Shown piece after piece: positions 1-7,819 of a DNA stretch of 64,000 bases. Origin of the DNA: Acidimicrobiaceae bacterium (GTDB lineage Bacteria > Actinomycetota > Acidimicrobiia > Acidimicrobiales > RAAP-2); the NCBI GenBank assembly GCA_003158855.1, contig PMLJ01000009.1, positions 29,387-93,386 on the forward strand, written 5' to 3'. The translations under genes and the position numbers were made by a program. Each line of letters opens with the position of its first letter. Position 1 is the stretch's first letter. A model generated the notes under the pieces. It did not search any database. It was given only the letters and a program-made list of their open reading frames with translations, and had not been told where the DNA came from.

Positions 1-586
1 TCCACAACGGCGTCAGGTAGCCGTAGACGAGGTCGTACAGCACCTTCTCGTGGACCGGGATTGTGCCACCGGTGCCCTGGGCATCCACCAGGTAGATAAG
101 CACGCCTTGGAAGGCCAGGAAACCGGCCAGGGTGACGATGAATGAGGGGACCTTAAGTCTGACCACAATCAGTCCGTAGAGCGCACCGATGGCCGTAACG
201 ACGAGCACCCCAGCGGGCAGGGCCAGGAACCAGGACAAGTTGAACTGGGGATCGACGAGGATCACCGCGACAGCTCCACCGAGCACCGAAGTAATCCCAA
301 TCGAAAGGTCGATCTCTCCGAGCAGCAGCAGCCAGATCTCGGCCATTCCGAGCAGGATGAAGATAGTCGCCTGCACGAAGAGATTCACCAGGTTCCCGGA
401 AGAAAGGAACGCGGCATTCCTTATCTGGAAATAGACGACCAGTACGAGAAGGCCGACGAGGACCGGCAGCATCCCGCTGTCGCCTTGTCGCATGCGCTTG
501 ACCAGTAATCCAATCGAATTCGGATTGGGAATCGAAAGGTCTTCTTCCACATGCAGCGTGGGGTCTTCTTGGTGAGGGGCAGACAA
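1..586 (-). CDS. Sugar ABC transporter permease, RbsC/XylH type (partial, runs off left edge)
   Basis: Membrane channel subunit of the sugar importer whose ATPase and binding protein lie just upstream. About 195 residues are visible and the C-terminus is outside the window. After a polar N-terminal tail of about 38 residues come hydrophobic segments near residues 40-54, 72-90 and 100-120. The motif EIDLSIG (residues 91-97) is typical of the BPD_transp_2 permease family. The start is uncertain. I chose a TTG at 586 with GAAAGG about 10 bases upstream, 18 bases after the ATPase stop. An in-frame GTG or ATG further in is possible. The family call is firm, the start is not. Confidence 0.85.
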   Translation of the reverse strand, partial: MSAPHQEDPTLHVEEDLSIPNPNSIGLLVKRMRQGDSGMLPVLVGLLVLVVYFQIRNAAFLSSGNLVNLFVQATIFILLGMAEIWLLLLGEIDLSIGITSVLGGAVAVILVDPQFNLSWFLALPAGVLVVTAIGALYGLIVVRLKVPSFIVTLAGFLAFQGVLIYLVDAQGTGGTIPVHEKVLYDLVYGYLTPLW

Positions 587-604
587 GATCCGGCTACCTT
601 TCGA

Positions 605-1450
605 TTACGAGCTTGGAGTAAGCGTGGATGGCACACGACTGGAGTGGCCGGTCGTGATGAGTTCTACCGCACTCGCGGTGTCGTAGTTCGAAGCCGGACC
701 TTCGCTGCACAGCGTTCCCAGGTGCATGACGGCAATGCGGTCAGCGACGGTGAACACATCGTTCAGGTTGTGCGAAATGACGAGCACCGCCATCCCGCGC
801 GACGAAAGCGTGCGGATCAACTGGAGAACCTGGGCGGTCTGGGTCACGCCGAGCGCGGCAGTGGGTTCGTCCATGATCACCAACTGCGATTCGCGCATGA
901 CTGCACGCGCAACCGCGATGGCTTGGCGTTGACCACCCGACAGCGATGCGACTAGTTGGCGTACCGACTTCACGGTGGACACCGAGAGGTCCCTTAGAAG
1001 CTGATTGGTGGCCAACTCCATCTTGATCTCGTCAAGCATCTCGAACTTGGTCTCCTCACGCCCCAGATACATGTTCTGGACGATGTCGAGATTGTCGCAG
1101 AGGGCCAGGTCCTGGTACACCGTTGCGATGCCCAGATCGGTGGCGTTTCGCGGCGTGTGAACGTGGATCTCGTCGCCCTTCCAGTAGATATGGCCGCCGG
1201 AGGGCTCCCAAATCCCAGAAATGGTCTTAATGAGAACCGATTTTCCCGCGCCGTTGTCGCCAATGAGTGCGGTGACTTGGCCCACCGGAACGTCGAGGTT
1301 GACTCCTTGAATGGCTTGCACGGGACCGAAATTCTTCGATATGCCGCGCAGGCGCAGCAACACAGGTTCTGAGCCTGCCCCCGAGCCGTCTTGTCCGGAA
1401 GGTCCGTTGGAGGACGATGAGGGGTTTGACGACTCGGGGGTTGTGCTCAT
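605..1450 (-). CDS. Sugar ABC transporter ATP-binding protein (single-domain XylG/FrcA type)
   Basis: ATPase that powers uptake by the neighbouring permease. A Ser/Gly/Pro-rich tail of about 28 residues precedes one complete nucleotide-binding domain. It has Walker A GDNGAGKS (64-71), signature LSGGQRQ (170-176) and Walker B ending in MDEP (193-196). At 281 residues it has one cassette, whereas RbsA/XylG of enteric bacteria have two in about 500 residues; single-cassette forms occur in actinobacterial and Frc-type systems. The ATG at 1450 follows AGGAA. The gene lies 10 bases after the binding-protein stop, so the three genes form one operon. Confidence 0.92.
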   Translation of the reverse strand: MSTTPESSNPSSSSNGPSGQDGSGAGSEPVLLRLRGISKNFGPVQAIQGVNLDVPVGQVTALIGDNGAGKSVLIKTISGIWEPSGGHIYWKGDEIHVHTPRNATDLGIATVYQDLALCDNLDIVQNMYLGREETKFEMLDEIKMELATNQLLRDLSVSTVKSVRQLVASLSGGQRQAIAVARAVMRESQLVIMDEPTAALGVTQTAQVLQLIRTLSSRGMAVLVISHNLNDVFTVADRIAVMHLGTLCSEGPASNYDTASAVELITTGHSSRVPSTLTPSS

Positions 1451-1460
1451 TTCCTATCGA

Positions 1461-2684
1461 CTACTTGATGCCGTAGGTGGTGCAGTCAGCCGCGTAGGTT
1501 GGCTGAACTGCGTTCAGAACCGTAGGCGCAGATGAGGTGCACAGGTCCGAAACCTTGATGACCTTGTCCTTGATCACGGTGCTCTCAACCTTCGTAGGAG
1601 TAACCCACGTTGCAACCAGCAGAACCGATGGAACGTGCTTCAGGCTGTTGATGAGTGCAGCGGAGTCGGTCGACTTGCCGTTGACCAGGCCCGATGGTGG
1701 CTTGACGCCAGCACGCAGGTAGATCGCCAAGGCAGCCGCGGCCTGGGCCTCAAGCCAGATCGGCTTGTAGACGGTGCCGCACTGGTAGCCCGAAATGACG
1801 TTCTGGAAACCGGTCAAACTTGCATCTTGACCCGTGAACGGGATGGTCTTAGGAGTCAGACCCTTGCTCTGCAGGTAGCCGATGATTGGCGCGGCGTTGG
1901 CGTCGTTAGGCGTCACAACCGCATTGATCTTCGGATTGGCTGCGTACGCACCTTGGAAGTCACCCAAGGCGACTGTTGGGGTCCAGGTACCGGTGTTCTC
2001 GTTGACGACGTTCCCTGCTGCGGTGGTGAAACCGGCTGCGCTCAACACTGCGTTGTAGCCCTGAGCGAACAACGTCGCGTTGTTGTCGGTCGGAGCACCC
2101 TTCATCACGTAAATGAGTGGGGTCTTGACGCCCCAATCGGTGATGCAGCTTGTTTCGCCCTTGCCAATCAGGGTACCGACTGCCACGTTGTCGAAGCTGA
2201 CGTAGTAGCTACGCGCTCCACCAAGTGTCAGACGGTCGTAGTCAATCACCTTGACGCCGCGAGCCTTGGCGTAAGCCTCGATGATGGCGCCGGTTGTCGA
2301 GTCAAGCGGGTCCAGCAGAAGCACCTTGGCTCCCTTGGCAATGGCTGCCTGGGCGTCGGTGTACTGCGTGGTGTCACTTCCCTGGGCGTTCTGAACCGTG
2401 TACTGCTTGGTGGTCAGGCCGGCAGCCTTGAATGCCTGCTTCAGGTACGGAGCGTCAAACTCCGTGTATCGAGCTGAAGTAACCGTGTCGGGCAGGATAA
2501 CGGCAATGCTGCCCCTGCCCTTGTGCACGATGGACTTCAGGTACTTCATGGTCGAAAAGCTCGTGTTAAACGTGCTGTCCTTCACCGTTGGTGTGCTAGC
2601 GGAACTCACGGCCGGCAACATTGCGACGACAAAACTGCCGACCAATGCCACCGACGCAAGCGCCTTCGCTGTCTTGAACTTCAT
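1461..2684 (-). CDS. Sugar ABC transporter substrate-binding protein, XylF-like
   Basis: Secreted sugar-binding protein, first gene of the importer operon. A Lys-rich N-terminus and hydrophobic core (about residues 10-25) followed by VSSAS form a Sec signal peptide. No lipobox cysteine is visible, so it may be released or held by the complex. The body is a periplasmic-binding-protein type 1 fold, and VIDYDRL followed by a YYVSFDN segment resembles D-xylose-binding proteins; the true ligand is not proven. The ATG at 2684 has AGAAGGG upstream; an in-frame TTG nine bases earlier is less likely. A GACAACGTTGTC palindrome lies about 145 bases upstream. Confidence 0.88.
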   Translation of the reverse strand: MKFKTAKALASVALVGSFVVAMLPAVSSASTPTVKDSTFNTSFSTMKYLKSIVHKGRGSIAVILPDTVTSARYTEFDAPYLKQAFKAAGLTTKQYTVQNAQGSDTTQYTDAQAAIAKGAKVLLLDPLDSTTGAIIEAYAKARGVKVIDYDRLTLGGARSYYVSFDNVAVGTLIGKGETSCITDWGVKTPLIYVMKGAPTDNNATLFAQGYNAVLSAAGFTTAAGNVVNENTGTWTPTVALGDFQGAYAANPKINAVVTPNDANAAPIIGYLQSKGLTPKTIPFTGQDASLTGFQNVISGYQCGTVYKPIWLEAQAAAALAIYLRAGVKPPSGLVNGKSTDSAALINSLKHVPSVLLVATWVTPTKVESTVIKDKVIKVSDLCTSSAPTVLNAVQPTYAADCTTYGIK

Positions 2685-2829
2685 TGTCCCCAACCCTTCT
2701 TTGGAGCCTTGCGGCCCCGATAGTTTGTCAACTTCCGAGCAATAGGTGAAAACACTGCTCAGTGGCTGAAACTAGCACGAAGAAACTTAGGAAAAATTCA
2801 CATTCCGTTCATTGACACGCCATTGAAAC

Positions 2830-2841
2830 GACAACGTTGTC
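2830..2841. promoter_or_regulatory. Candidate LacI-family operator upstream of sugar importer
   Basis: Perfect 12-bp palindrome GACAACGTTGTC. The same core with one change (GATAACGTTGTC) lies in the regulator's own promoter at 4588-4599. LacI-family repressors bind such centrally symmetric CG-centred sites. Control of the importer by the nearby repressor is inferred. Confidence 0.6.
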
Positions 2842-2921
2842 ACATGGCGATCCGAACTGACTCCTCGATCATCCACGAATGCTCATCCCGCTGCGGAACT
2901 CGATCGCAACCCACCAAATGG

Positions 2922-3319
2922 TTAGTTAATGCAACGCACAAGAAGTGCGGTGCGTGACTTCTCCGCAACCGGGAACGACTCCTTCGCGACGTGAAGTCCC
3001 GAGATGGTTCCGAGCATTGATTCGGCGGTGAACTCCAATGCAGGAGTTTCGCGCATGATCGTTCCAAGACGCCGCACCACTACGCGATTGGTCGCTCCGA
3101 GCGCGTTGGGCAACTCGTGCGAGATGAAGATCACGCCGAAGCGTCGCACCTTGGCGGTCGCCATCGCCGCCAGCACCTCACCAGCTTGACGGGCCCCGAG
3201 GTGCTTCGTGGCCTGTCCAAGATGATGACATTCTTCGCCCACGCCATGCGCCCGAGGTGAGTGGCTATTTGTTCATGACGCTTCATCGTCTTGAAGATCA
3301 CCTCAGAGTCTTCAGACAA
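2922..3319 (-). pseudogene. Remnant of a sugar ABC transporter ATPase
   Basis: Two overlapping frames together spell the second half of a sugar-importer ATPase. The upstream frame gives MAWAKNVIILDRP, a decayed version of a Walker B region normally ending LDEPTAAL. The downstream frame gives KHLGARQAGEVL and then VIFISHELPNAL, matching the family's H-loop region. Walker A and the signature motif are missing and a frameshift is needed near position 3200. The Walker B glutamate is replaced by arginine. It sits between the intact importer operon and the repressor, so it is probably a leftover of a second or ancestral importer. Confidence 0.7.
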
Positions 3320-3473
3320 CGTTGGCGCGACACTGGCAACCTACGACCGCATTGCGAACACCATGGCCACAAGTCACGGAAATCCCCCACCACATGAAGC
3401 TTGACCAGCGGTTTTGAGTGACATGAAGCAGCGACGCCCTCTCTTCTTCAGCGAGCCAGCGCGACGGGTGATC

Positions 3474-4517
3474 CTAGCGCGCAGGAGGTATCTCTCCCGA
3501 GCCTCTCGTGATGAGTTCAGTGGGGATGACGACGCGATACGGCTCACTCCGATCGCCGTCAATCCGCTGAAAGAGAATCCGTGCGGCTTCTCGACCCATG
3601 GCGGCGACGTCTTGGGCCACAACCGTTACCGCCGGCTCGAGAAGATCGGCCATGAGAAAGTCGTCGAAGCCAACGAGCGCGATCTCGTGCTGCATCGCGG
3701 CTCCTCGAAGAGCTCGAACCGCGCCCATCGTGAGGAGGTTCTGCCCGGTGAAGAACGCCGTGGGTGGATTCTTTGACCTGAGGATCCTTGAGACCGTGTC
3801 GCAGGCCGCGTCAATCGTCCTAAGGTCCTGCACGACAATCGCATCATCGGCGGAGATCCCCGCACGTTCCAAGGCGTCAAGGTATCCCCAGCGGCGCTCC
3901 TGCGCCGTGAAGATCGTGGATGCGTCGCCCAAGTAGCCAATTCGCCGGTGTCCTACCTCGATGAGATGGCGAACGGCGACTGCTGTCCCCTCGCGTGAGT
4001 TGCTTCGAACCTGGTCCGCCCGCAACAATGAAGGCGGACGGTCGACGAAAACAAAGGGAGTTCCAGCCTCCTGCTCTTGTCGCAAGTACTGATGATCATG
4101 GCTGGCCGGCACGATGATCACACCATCAACACGATGACGTGAGAGCGACGTGGTGAGTTGGCGTTCACGCCCGGGACTCTCGTCAAGGCTCCCGCCGAGC
4201 ACCGATACCGAGCGCTGGTTCGCGACCTCTTCGACCGTCCGAAAGATGGTTGCCGAGAAGGGGTTTGAGAGGTCCTCGAGCAGGACGCCGATCGTCGACG
4301 AGCGCCCGTCGCGCCTGCGAAGGGCGCTCGCGCCGAAGTTCGGCTGATATCGGAGCTGCTCGGCGGCCTGGCGCACCCGCGCGGCCAACTCGACGTTCAC
4401 GGTTGGTTCGTCGTTGATGACGCGCGAGACCGTCTTCAAGCTCACCCTCGCCAGCGCCGCGACATCTTTCATCGTCGCTCGAACTGACGCCGGCCCTTCG
4501 GTCATCTTTTCGCTCAC
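3474..4517 (-). CDS. LacI-family transcriptional repressor
   Basis: DNA-binding sugar sensor. The N-terminal helix-turn-helix and hinge (TMKDVAALARVSLKTVSRV, then ARVRQAAEQLRYQPN) are classic LacI/GalR, followed by a periplasmic-binding-protein-like effector domain of about 280 residues. I placed the start at a GTG (4517) with GGGGA seven bases upstream. The frame stays open to a TTG at 4550, but that extension would cover a likely operator. The promoter at 4577-4606 contains an operator, so autorepression is likely. Neighbouring kinase and importer are the probable targets. Confidence 0.92.
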   Translation of the reverse strand: MSEKMTEGPASVRATMKDVAALARVSLKTVSRVINDEPTVNVELAARVRQAAEQLRYQPNFGASALRRRDGRSSTIGVLLEDLSNPFSATIFRTVEEVANQRSVSVLGGSLDESPGRERQLTTSLSRHRVDGVIIVPASHDHQYLRQEQEAGTPFVFVDRPPSLLRADQVRSNSREGTAVAVRHLIEVGHRRIGYLGDASTIFTAQERRWGYLDALERAGISADDAIVVQDLRTIDAACDTVSRILRSKNPPTAFFTGQNLLTMGAVRALRGAAMQHEIALVGFDDFLMADLLEPAVTVVAQDVAAMGREAARILFQRIDGDRSEPYRVVIPTELITRGSGEIPPAR

Positions 4518-4533
4518 GCCTCGTTCCCCAACT

Positions 4534-4545
4534 TGACAACAGTCA
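4534..4545. promoter_or_regulatory. Candidate secondary LacI-type operator in repressor leader
   Basis: TGACAACAGTCA contains the GACAAC half-site seen in the two better operators and lies between the repressor promoter and its GTG start. The right half is imperfect (AGTC in place of GTTGTC), so this may be a weak or half site. Confidence 0.4.
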
Positions 4546-4576
4546 GCCAAAGAATCCCTCTGACTGGGTTGACTCG

Positions 4577-4607
4577 ATGGTAGGTGAGATAACGTTGTCT
4601 TGACAAC
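4577..4607 (-). promoter_or_regulatory. lacI-type repressor promoter with embedded operators
   Basis: On the minus strand TTGTCA (4606-4601) and TACCAT (4582-4577) are spaced by 18 bases, a good sigma-70-type promoter for the repressor. The operator GATAACGTTGTC (4588-4599) sits between the two boxes. A second perfect palindrome, GTTGTC-TT-GACAAC (4594-4607), overlaps it. On the plus strand the same site supplies a TTGACA that could serve as a -35 box for the kinase gene. A bound repressor could therefore block both directions. Confidence 0.6.
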
Positions 4608-4695
4608 ATTTCATCTACTCAGCTGATCAATTGCGAGAAGTTGCGAGGAATCTCGAAATGCTCAATGCCAACGCCGCTCCAAGGTCCTGCTGACC

Positions 4696-5646
4696 ATGCG
4701 CAGAGGGACCATTGCCGTGGTCGGTGAGAATCTCATCGATATCTTCGTCGATGTGTCCGGAGCCCTCACGCCGGTGCCCGGCGGCGGCCCGTTCAATGTG
4801 GCGCGCACCATCTCTCGCCTGGGTCAGAAAGCCGTTCTCTTCAGCGCCATCTCCACCGACGGATTCGGACGCACCCTCCAGTCGGTGCTCGACGCCGACG
4901 GAGTGCAGCTCGCCCTGCCCGGACCCTTGGACTACCCCACCTCGCTCGCGATCATCGAAATGGGCAGCACCGGTCCCCACTACGGATTCCATCTGAACGG
5001 CACTGCGGCCTTCCAGCTCGACGAACCCGGGGCGATCGCGGCGTACAACTCGCTGGGCGATGACGCCGCTGCTCTCTACATCGGAACCCTGGGTCTGCTC
5101 GTGGAGCCAATGGCCTCGACGAGCGAGTCTCTCGTGAACATGGCTTCGCCAAACACGCTCGTGGTGCTCGACCCGAACTGCCGGCCATCTGCGATCACCA
5201 ACCACGATGACTATCGCCGCCGGCTCATCCGGCTCTTTTCTCGCAGCGACATCGTCAAGGTCAGCACCGAGGACCTCGCCTATCTCTCTCCCGATACCTC
5301 TTCGGCCCAAGCGGCGGGTGCAATGACCGATCGGGGTGTGAAATGGGTCGTCGTCACCGACGGACCCGGCGAGGTCCGCCTGCTCGGCGCGAACAGCTCC
5401 TTCAGCATCGACGTGCCCGTGGTCAAGGTCGTGGACTCGGTGGGCGCGGGCGACGCGTTCGTCGGCGGTTTTCTCGCGTGGTGGATCGGCCACGGTCTCG
5501 GCCGCTCGGAGCTGGCGGACAGTGGTCTGGTTCGATGCGCCATCAGCGCGGCAATAGCCATCGCGTCGAACACGTGCACCCGTCAAGGCGCCCAACCGCC
5601 CTGGGCTGAGGAAATGAGACAGACTCCCGGCTGGGGCTGGCTCTAG
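4696..5646 (+). CDS. PfkB-family carbohydrate kinase (fructokinase/ribokinase-like)
   Basis: ATP-dependent sugar kinase in the cytoplasm, likely acting on the imported sugar or a product of it. At 316 residues it is normal for the ribokinase/fructokinase family. It has the N-terminal GENLIDIF and GGGPFNVA segments and the C-terminal signature DSVGAGDAFVGGF, whose Asp253 is the expected catalytic base. The gene is divergent from the repressor and shares its operator region. Its stop overlaps the stop of the convergent dehydrogenase by four bases. The exact sugar cannot be told from sequence. Confidence 0.9.
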   Translation: MRRGTIAVVGENLIDIFVDVSGALTPVPGGGPFNVARTISRLGQKAVLFSAISTDGFGRTLQSVLDADGVQLALPGPLDYPTSLAIIEMGSTGPHYGFHLNGTAAFQLDEPGAIAAYNSLGDDAAALYIGTLGLLVEPMASTSESLVNMASPNTLVVLDPNCRPSAITNHDDYRRRLIRLFSRSDIVKVSTEDLAYLSPDTSSAQAAGAMTDRGVKWVVVTDGPGEVRLLGANSSFSIDVPVVKVVDSVGAGDAFVGGFLAWWIGHGLGRSELADSGLVRCAISAAIAIASNTCTRQGAQPPWAEEMRQTPGWGWL

Positions 5647-6605
5647 AGGAAGCTGAGAACCTTCTCCATCGTCTCAATGATCGCTACCGTCTCATCGAGC
5701 GGCATCATCGGACTCTCGAGTAGGCCTTCGCCGATGCAGCGCGCCACCTCAACCGCCTCGTGATGAAGCCCACGTCCCCGATGGGCGAACTCGAAACGCT
5801 GCTCTTCGCCGTCTCGCTTGATCAACGTAAACGACGTGGGCGCGTAGAAGTCGCCGTCGATCTCGATGCGCGCCTTCACGCCAGTAATGCAGGCCCGCGT
5901 TGCGCTCCTCGCGCCCGACGTGCAGGTGAGAACGGCGTGCGCGCCGCTCTCGTAGCCGAACAACATCGACGCTTGGCCATCCACGCCGCTGAACGCGGGG
6001 TCCACGAGAGCAGTGAGCCGGTTGGGCTCACCCAGAATCATCGAGGCGAAGGAGACGGGATAAACGCCCAGGTCAAAGAGCGCGCCGCCACCGAGTCCAG
6101 GAGCAAAAAGACGCGACATCGGATCCTCCTCGAACCACTGGCCATGGTCAGCTTCGAACGTCACGATCTTTCCGAGCTCACCGTGGGCGATGATCTCTCT
6201 GATTGCCACGACGTGGGGCAGAAATCGTGTCCACATCGCCTCCATCATGAAGAGCCGATTCTCTCGCGCCACCCGCACGAGGTCACGCGCCTCGGCTTCG
6301 GTCATCGTAAAGGCCTTCTCCACGAGCACGGGCTTGGCGTGCTCGAGGGCGAGCAGCGCGTTGTGGTGGTGCATGGGGTGCGGGGTGCCGACGTAGACGG
6401 CGTCCACGCTGGGATCACTGACCAGCTCCTCATAGGAGGAGTGACGATGAGGGATGTTGAACTCATCCGCAAAAGCGTCCGCCGATTCCTTCGAACGAGA
6501 CCCCACCGCGGCGATGACGCCCTCGTCGATAAGCGCAAGGTCGCTCGCGAACGTGTGGGCGATTCGACCGGTCCCGATCACCCCCCAGCGAAGCGGTGCG
6601 GTCAC
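5643..6605 (-). CDS. Gfo/Idh/MocA-family oxidoreductase
   Basis: NAD(P)-dependent dehydrogenase of sugars, inositols or their derivatives. The N-terminal Rossmann motif RWGVIGTGRIAHTF and the LVEKAFTM segment (the EKP-like catalytic lysine motif) are visible, followed by the alpha/beta C-terminal domain. I chose a GTG at 6605 preceded by GGGGAGGG, giving 320 residues. The frame extends upstream for 75 further codons, but that stretch is Arg/Trp/Cys-rich and looks non-coding. Neighbouring importer and kinase suggest a shared sugar pathway, though the gene is convergent with the kinase. Confidence 0.88.
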   Translation of the reverse strand: MTAPLRWGVIGTGRIAHTFASDLALIDEGVIAAVGSRSKESADAFADEFNIPHRHSSYEELVSDPSVDAVYVGTPHPMHHHNALLALEHAKPVLVEKAFTMTEAEARDLVRVARENRLFMMEAMWTRFLPHVVAIREIIAHGELGKIVTFEADHGQWFEEDPMSRLFAPGLGGGALFDLGVYPVSFASMILGEPNRLTALVDPAFSGVDGQASMLFGYESGAHAVLTCTSGARSATRACITGVKARIEIDGDFYAPTSFTLIKRDGEEQRFEFAHRGRGLHHEAVEVARCIGEGLLESPMMPLDETVAIIETMEKVLSFL

Positions 6606-6709
6606 TGTTCCCTCCCCGAGCTTCTCGATCACCTCAATGACGTCAGTGTACTCATCGCCAGTGTCATCGCACTTATCAAGACACCCTCTGAAGGCGAAGC
6701 ATCGCACGC

Positions 6710-7190
6710 ATGACCACGGACGAGTCCCAGCACATCGCGGTCGCCAGCGGCTTTGGGCGGGTGCTTCGAGCCGTGAGGCCCGATGAGTGGGAGTTCGCCA
6801 CCCCTTGTGACGAAGGGAACACAACGGCATTGGTCGAGCACGTCATAACGACCCATCGTCGTGTCGCGGCGATGCTCGATCCTCGCGCACCGATGGAGAG
6901 CAGCGGGAGTTCGAACCATCTCAATGGGTGGATCCCACGCAACCACCGTTGTCGGGGACGCCCTTCACGACCCCGCGAAAGCCCGGACACTCTGCCACAC
7001 GTGGGACCTGGCGCGCGCAATCGGCTTCGGTGAGAAGCTCGACGTTGACGCGGTGACGCGCTGTGACGCCGCGCTTCGCGCGGTTGGCAACGCGATCAGG
7101 TTTCCAGGAGGCATCGCCGCCGAGGTCAAGTCGAGCGATGACGCCAGCGAACAGACTCGACTTCCCAACTTCAATGGGCGCGTGGTGTGA
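6710..7190 (+). pseudogene. Broken DinB / mycothiol-dependent maleylpyruvate-isomerase-like gene
   Basis: Two frames resemble the two ends of a TIGR03086-type DinB-fold protein. The first frame (from 6710) has the N-terminal helix with WEFATPCDE and ALVEHVITTHRRV, supplying the expected histidine-containing helix. The second (ending 7190) has HTWDLARAIG and a C-terminal SSDDASEQTRL segment. The switch lies around 6900-6960, and roughly 30-50 family-typical residues between the two halves are missing. The usual Trp after CDE is Gly. A sequencing error could explain a single frameshift, but not the missing centre. Confidence 0.65.
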
Positions 7191-7204
7191 ACTAGAAACA
7201 TTGC

Positions 7205-7810
7205 GTGGCACAACTCTCAGCACCTCGCCAGACCAGCCGACTGACCCTTCGCCAACCGCAGCTCTCCGACCTTGACGACCTGGCGCTCATCTACGCAGAT
7301 GAGGCGGTCAACCGATACCTCTACTCCGATCCTCGCGACCGCATGCAGGCCCTGGCTTCGCTCGAGCGAACCGTCGCTCGGCCCCTCGAGATCACCGACG
7401 AGAACATCTTGATAGCCGCGGTGGTGCTGCGCGACACCGGCCGCGTGATCGGGGACTTCATCTTGCAATGGACGCGCAACGAGCACCGTCAGGGCGAAAT
7501 CGGTGGATCACTGCATCCCGATTTTCACGGCAAGGGGTTCGCCACCGAGGTGTACCACGAGCTGATCGACATCGCATTCTCGGAGTTCTCCTTGCACCGA
7601 GTGATCGGCCGCTGCGACGCACGAAACGCCGCGTCGATCCGATCGTTGGAGAAGGCTGGGCTCCGCCAGGAGGCCCACTTCATCGAGAATGAGTTCGTCA
7701 AAGGTGAGTGGACCGACGAAGTGGTCCTCGCGATTCGAAGAGACCAGTGGGCGCAGCTTCGCATCACCCGCACCTTCGTCGGCGGCGGACCGGCGGCTCC
7801 AATCCCGTAG
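7205..7810 (+). CDS. GNAT-family N-acetyltransferase (RimJ/RimL-like)
   Basis: Acetyl-CoA-dependent transferase of 201 residues. The acetyl-CoA-binding motif HPDFHGKGFATEV is followed by RVIGRCDARNAASIRSLEKAGL, the strongly conserved C-terminal segment of RimJ/RimL-type enzymes. An N-terminal SRLTLRQPQLSDL segment also fits the family. The start is a GTG at 7205. The substrate, protein N-terminus or small molecule, cannot be told. Its last bases form the -10 box of the next gene. Confidence 0.9.
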   Translation: MAQLSAPRQTSRLTLRQPQLSDLDDLALIYADEAVNRYLYSDPRDRMQALASLERTVARPLEITDENILIAAVVLRDTGRVIGDFILQWTRNEHRQGEIGGSLHPDFHGKGFATEVYHELIDIAFSEFSLHRVIGRCDARNAASIRSLEKAGLRQEAHFIENEFVKGEWTDEVVLAIRRDQWAQLRITRTFVGGGPAAPIP

Positions 7811-7813
7811 GGT
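7808..7813 (+). promoter_or_regulatory. Likely -10 box of leaderless YyaL-type gene
   Basis: TAGGGT lies six bases before the GTG at 7820. The TAG is also the stop codon of the preceding acetyltransferase. No ribosome-binding site fits in the gap. Confidence 0.5.
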
Positions 7814-7819
7814 CGTTGC

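Noticed and set aside
4627..5595. Minus-strand open frame antisense to the PfkB kinase
   Set aside because: Composition is typical of an antisense shadow; the kinase signature is on the plus strand.
6606..6830. N-terminal extension of the Gfo/Idh/MocA gene
   Set aside because: The upstream residues are Arg/Trp/Cys-rich and unlike the family; a GTG with a good ribosome-binding site gives the normal start.
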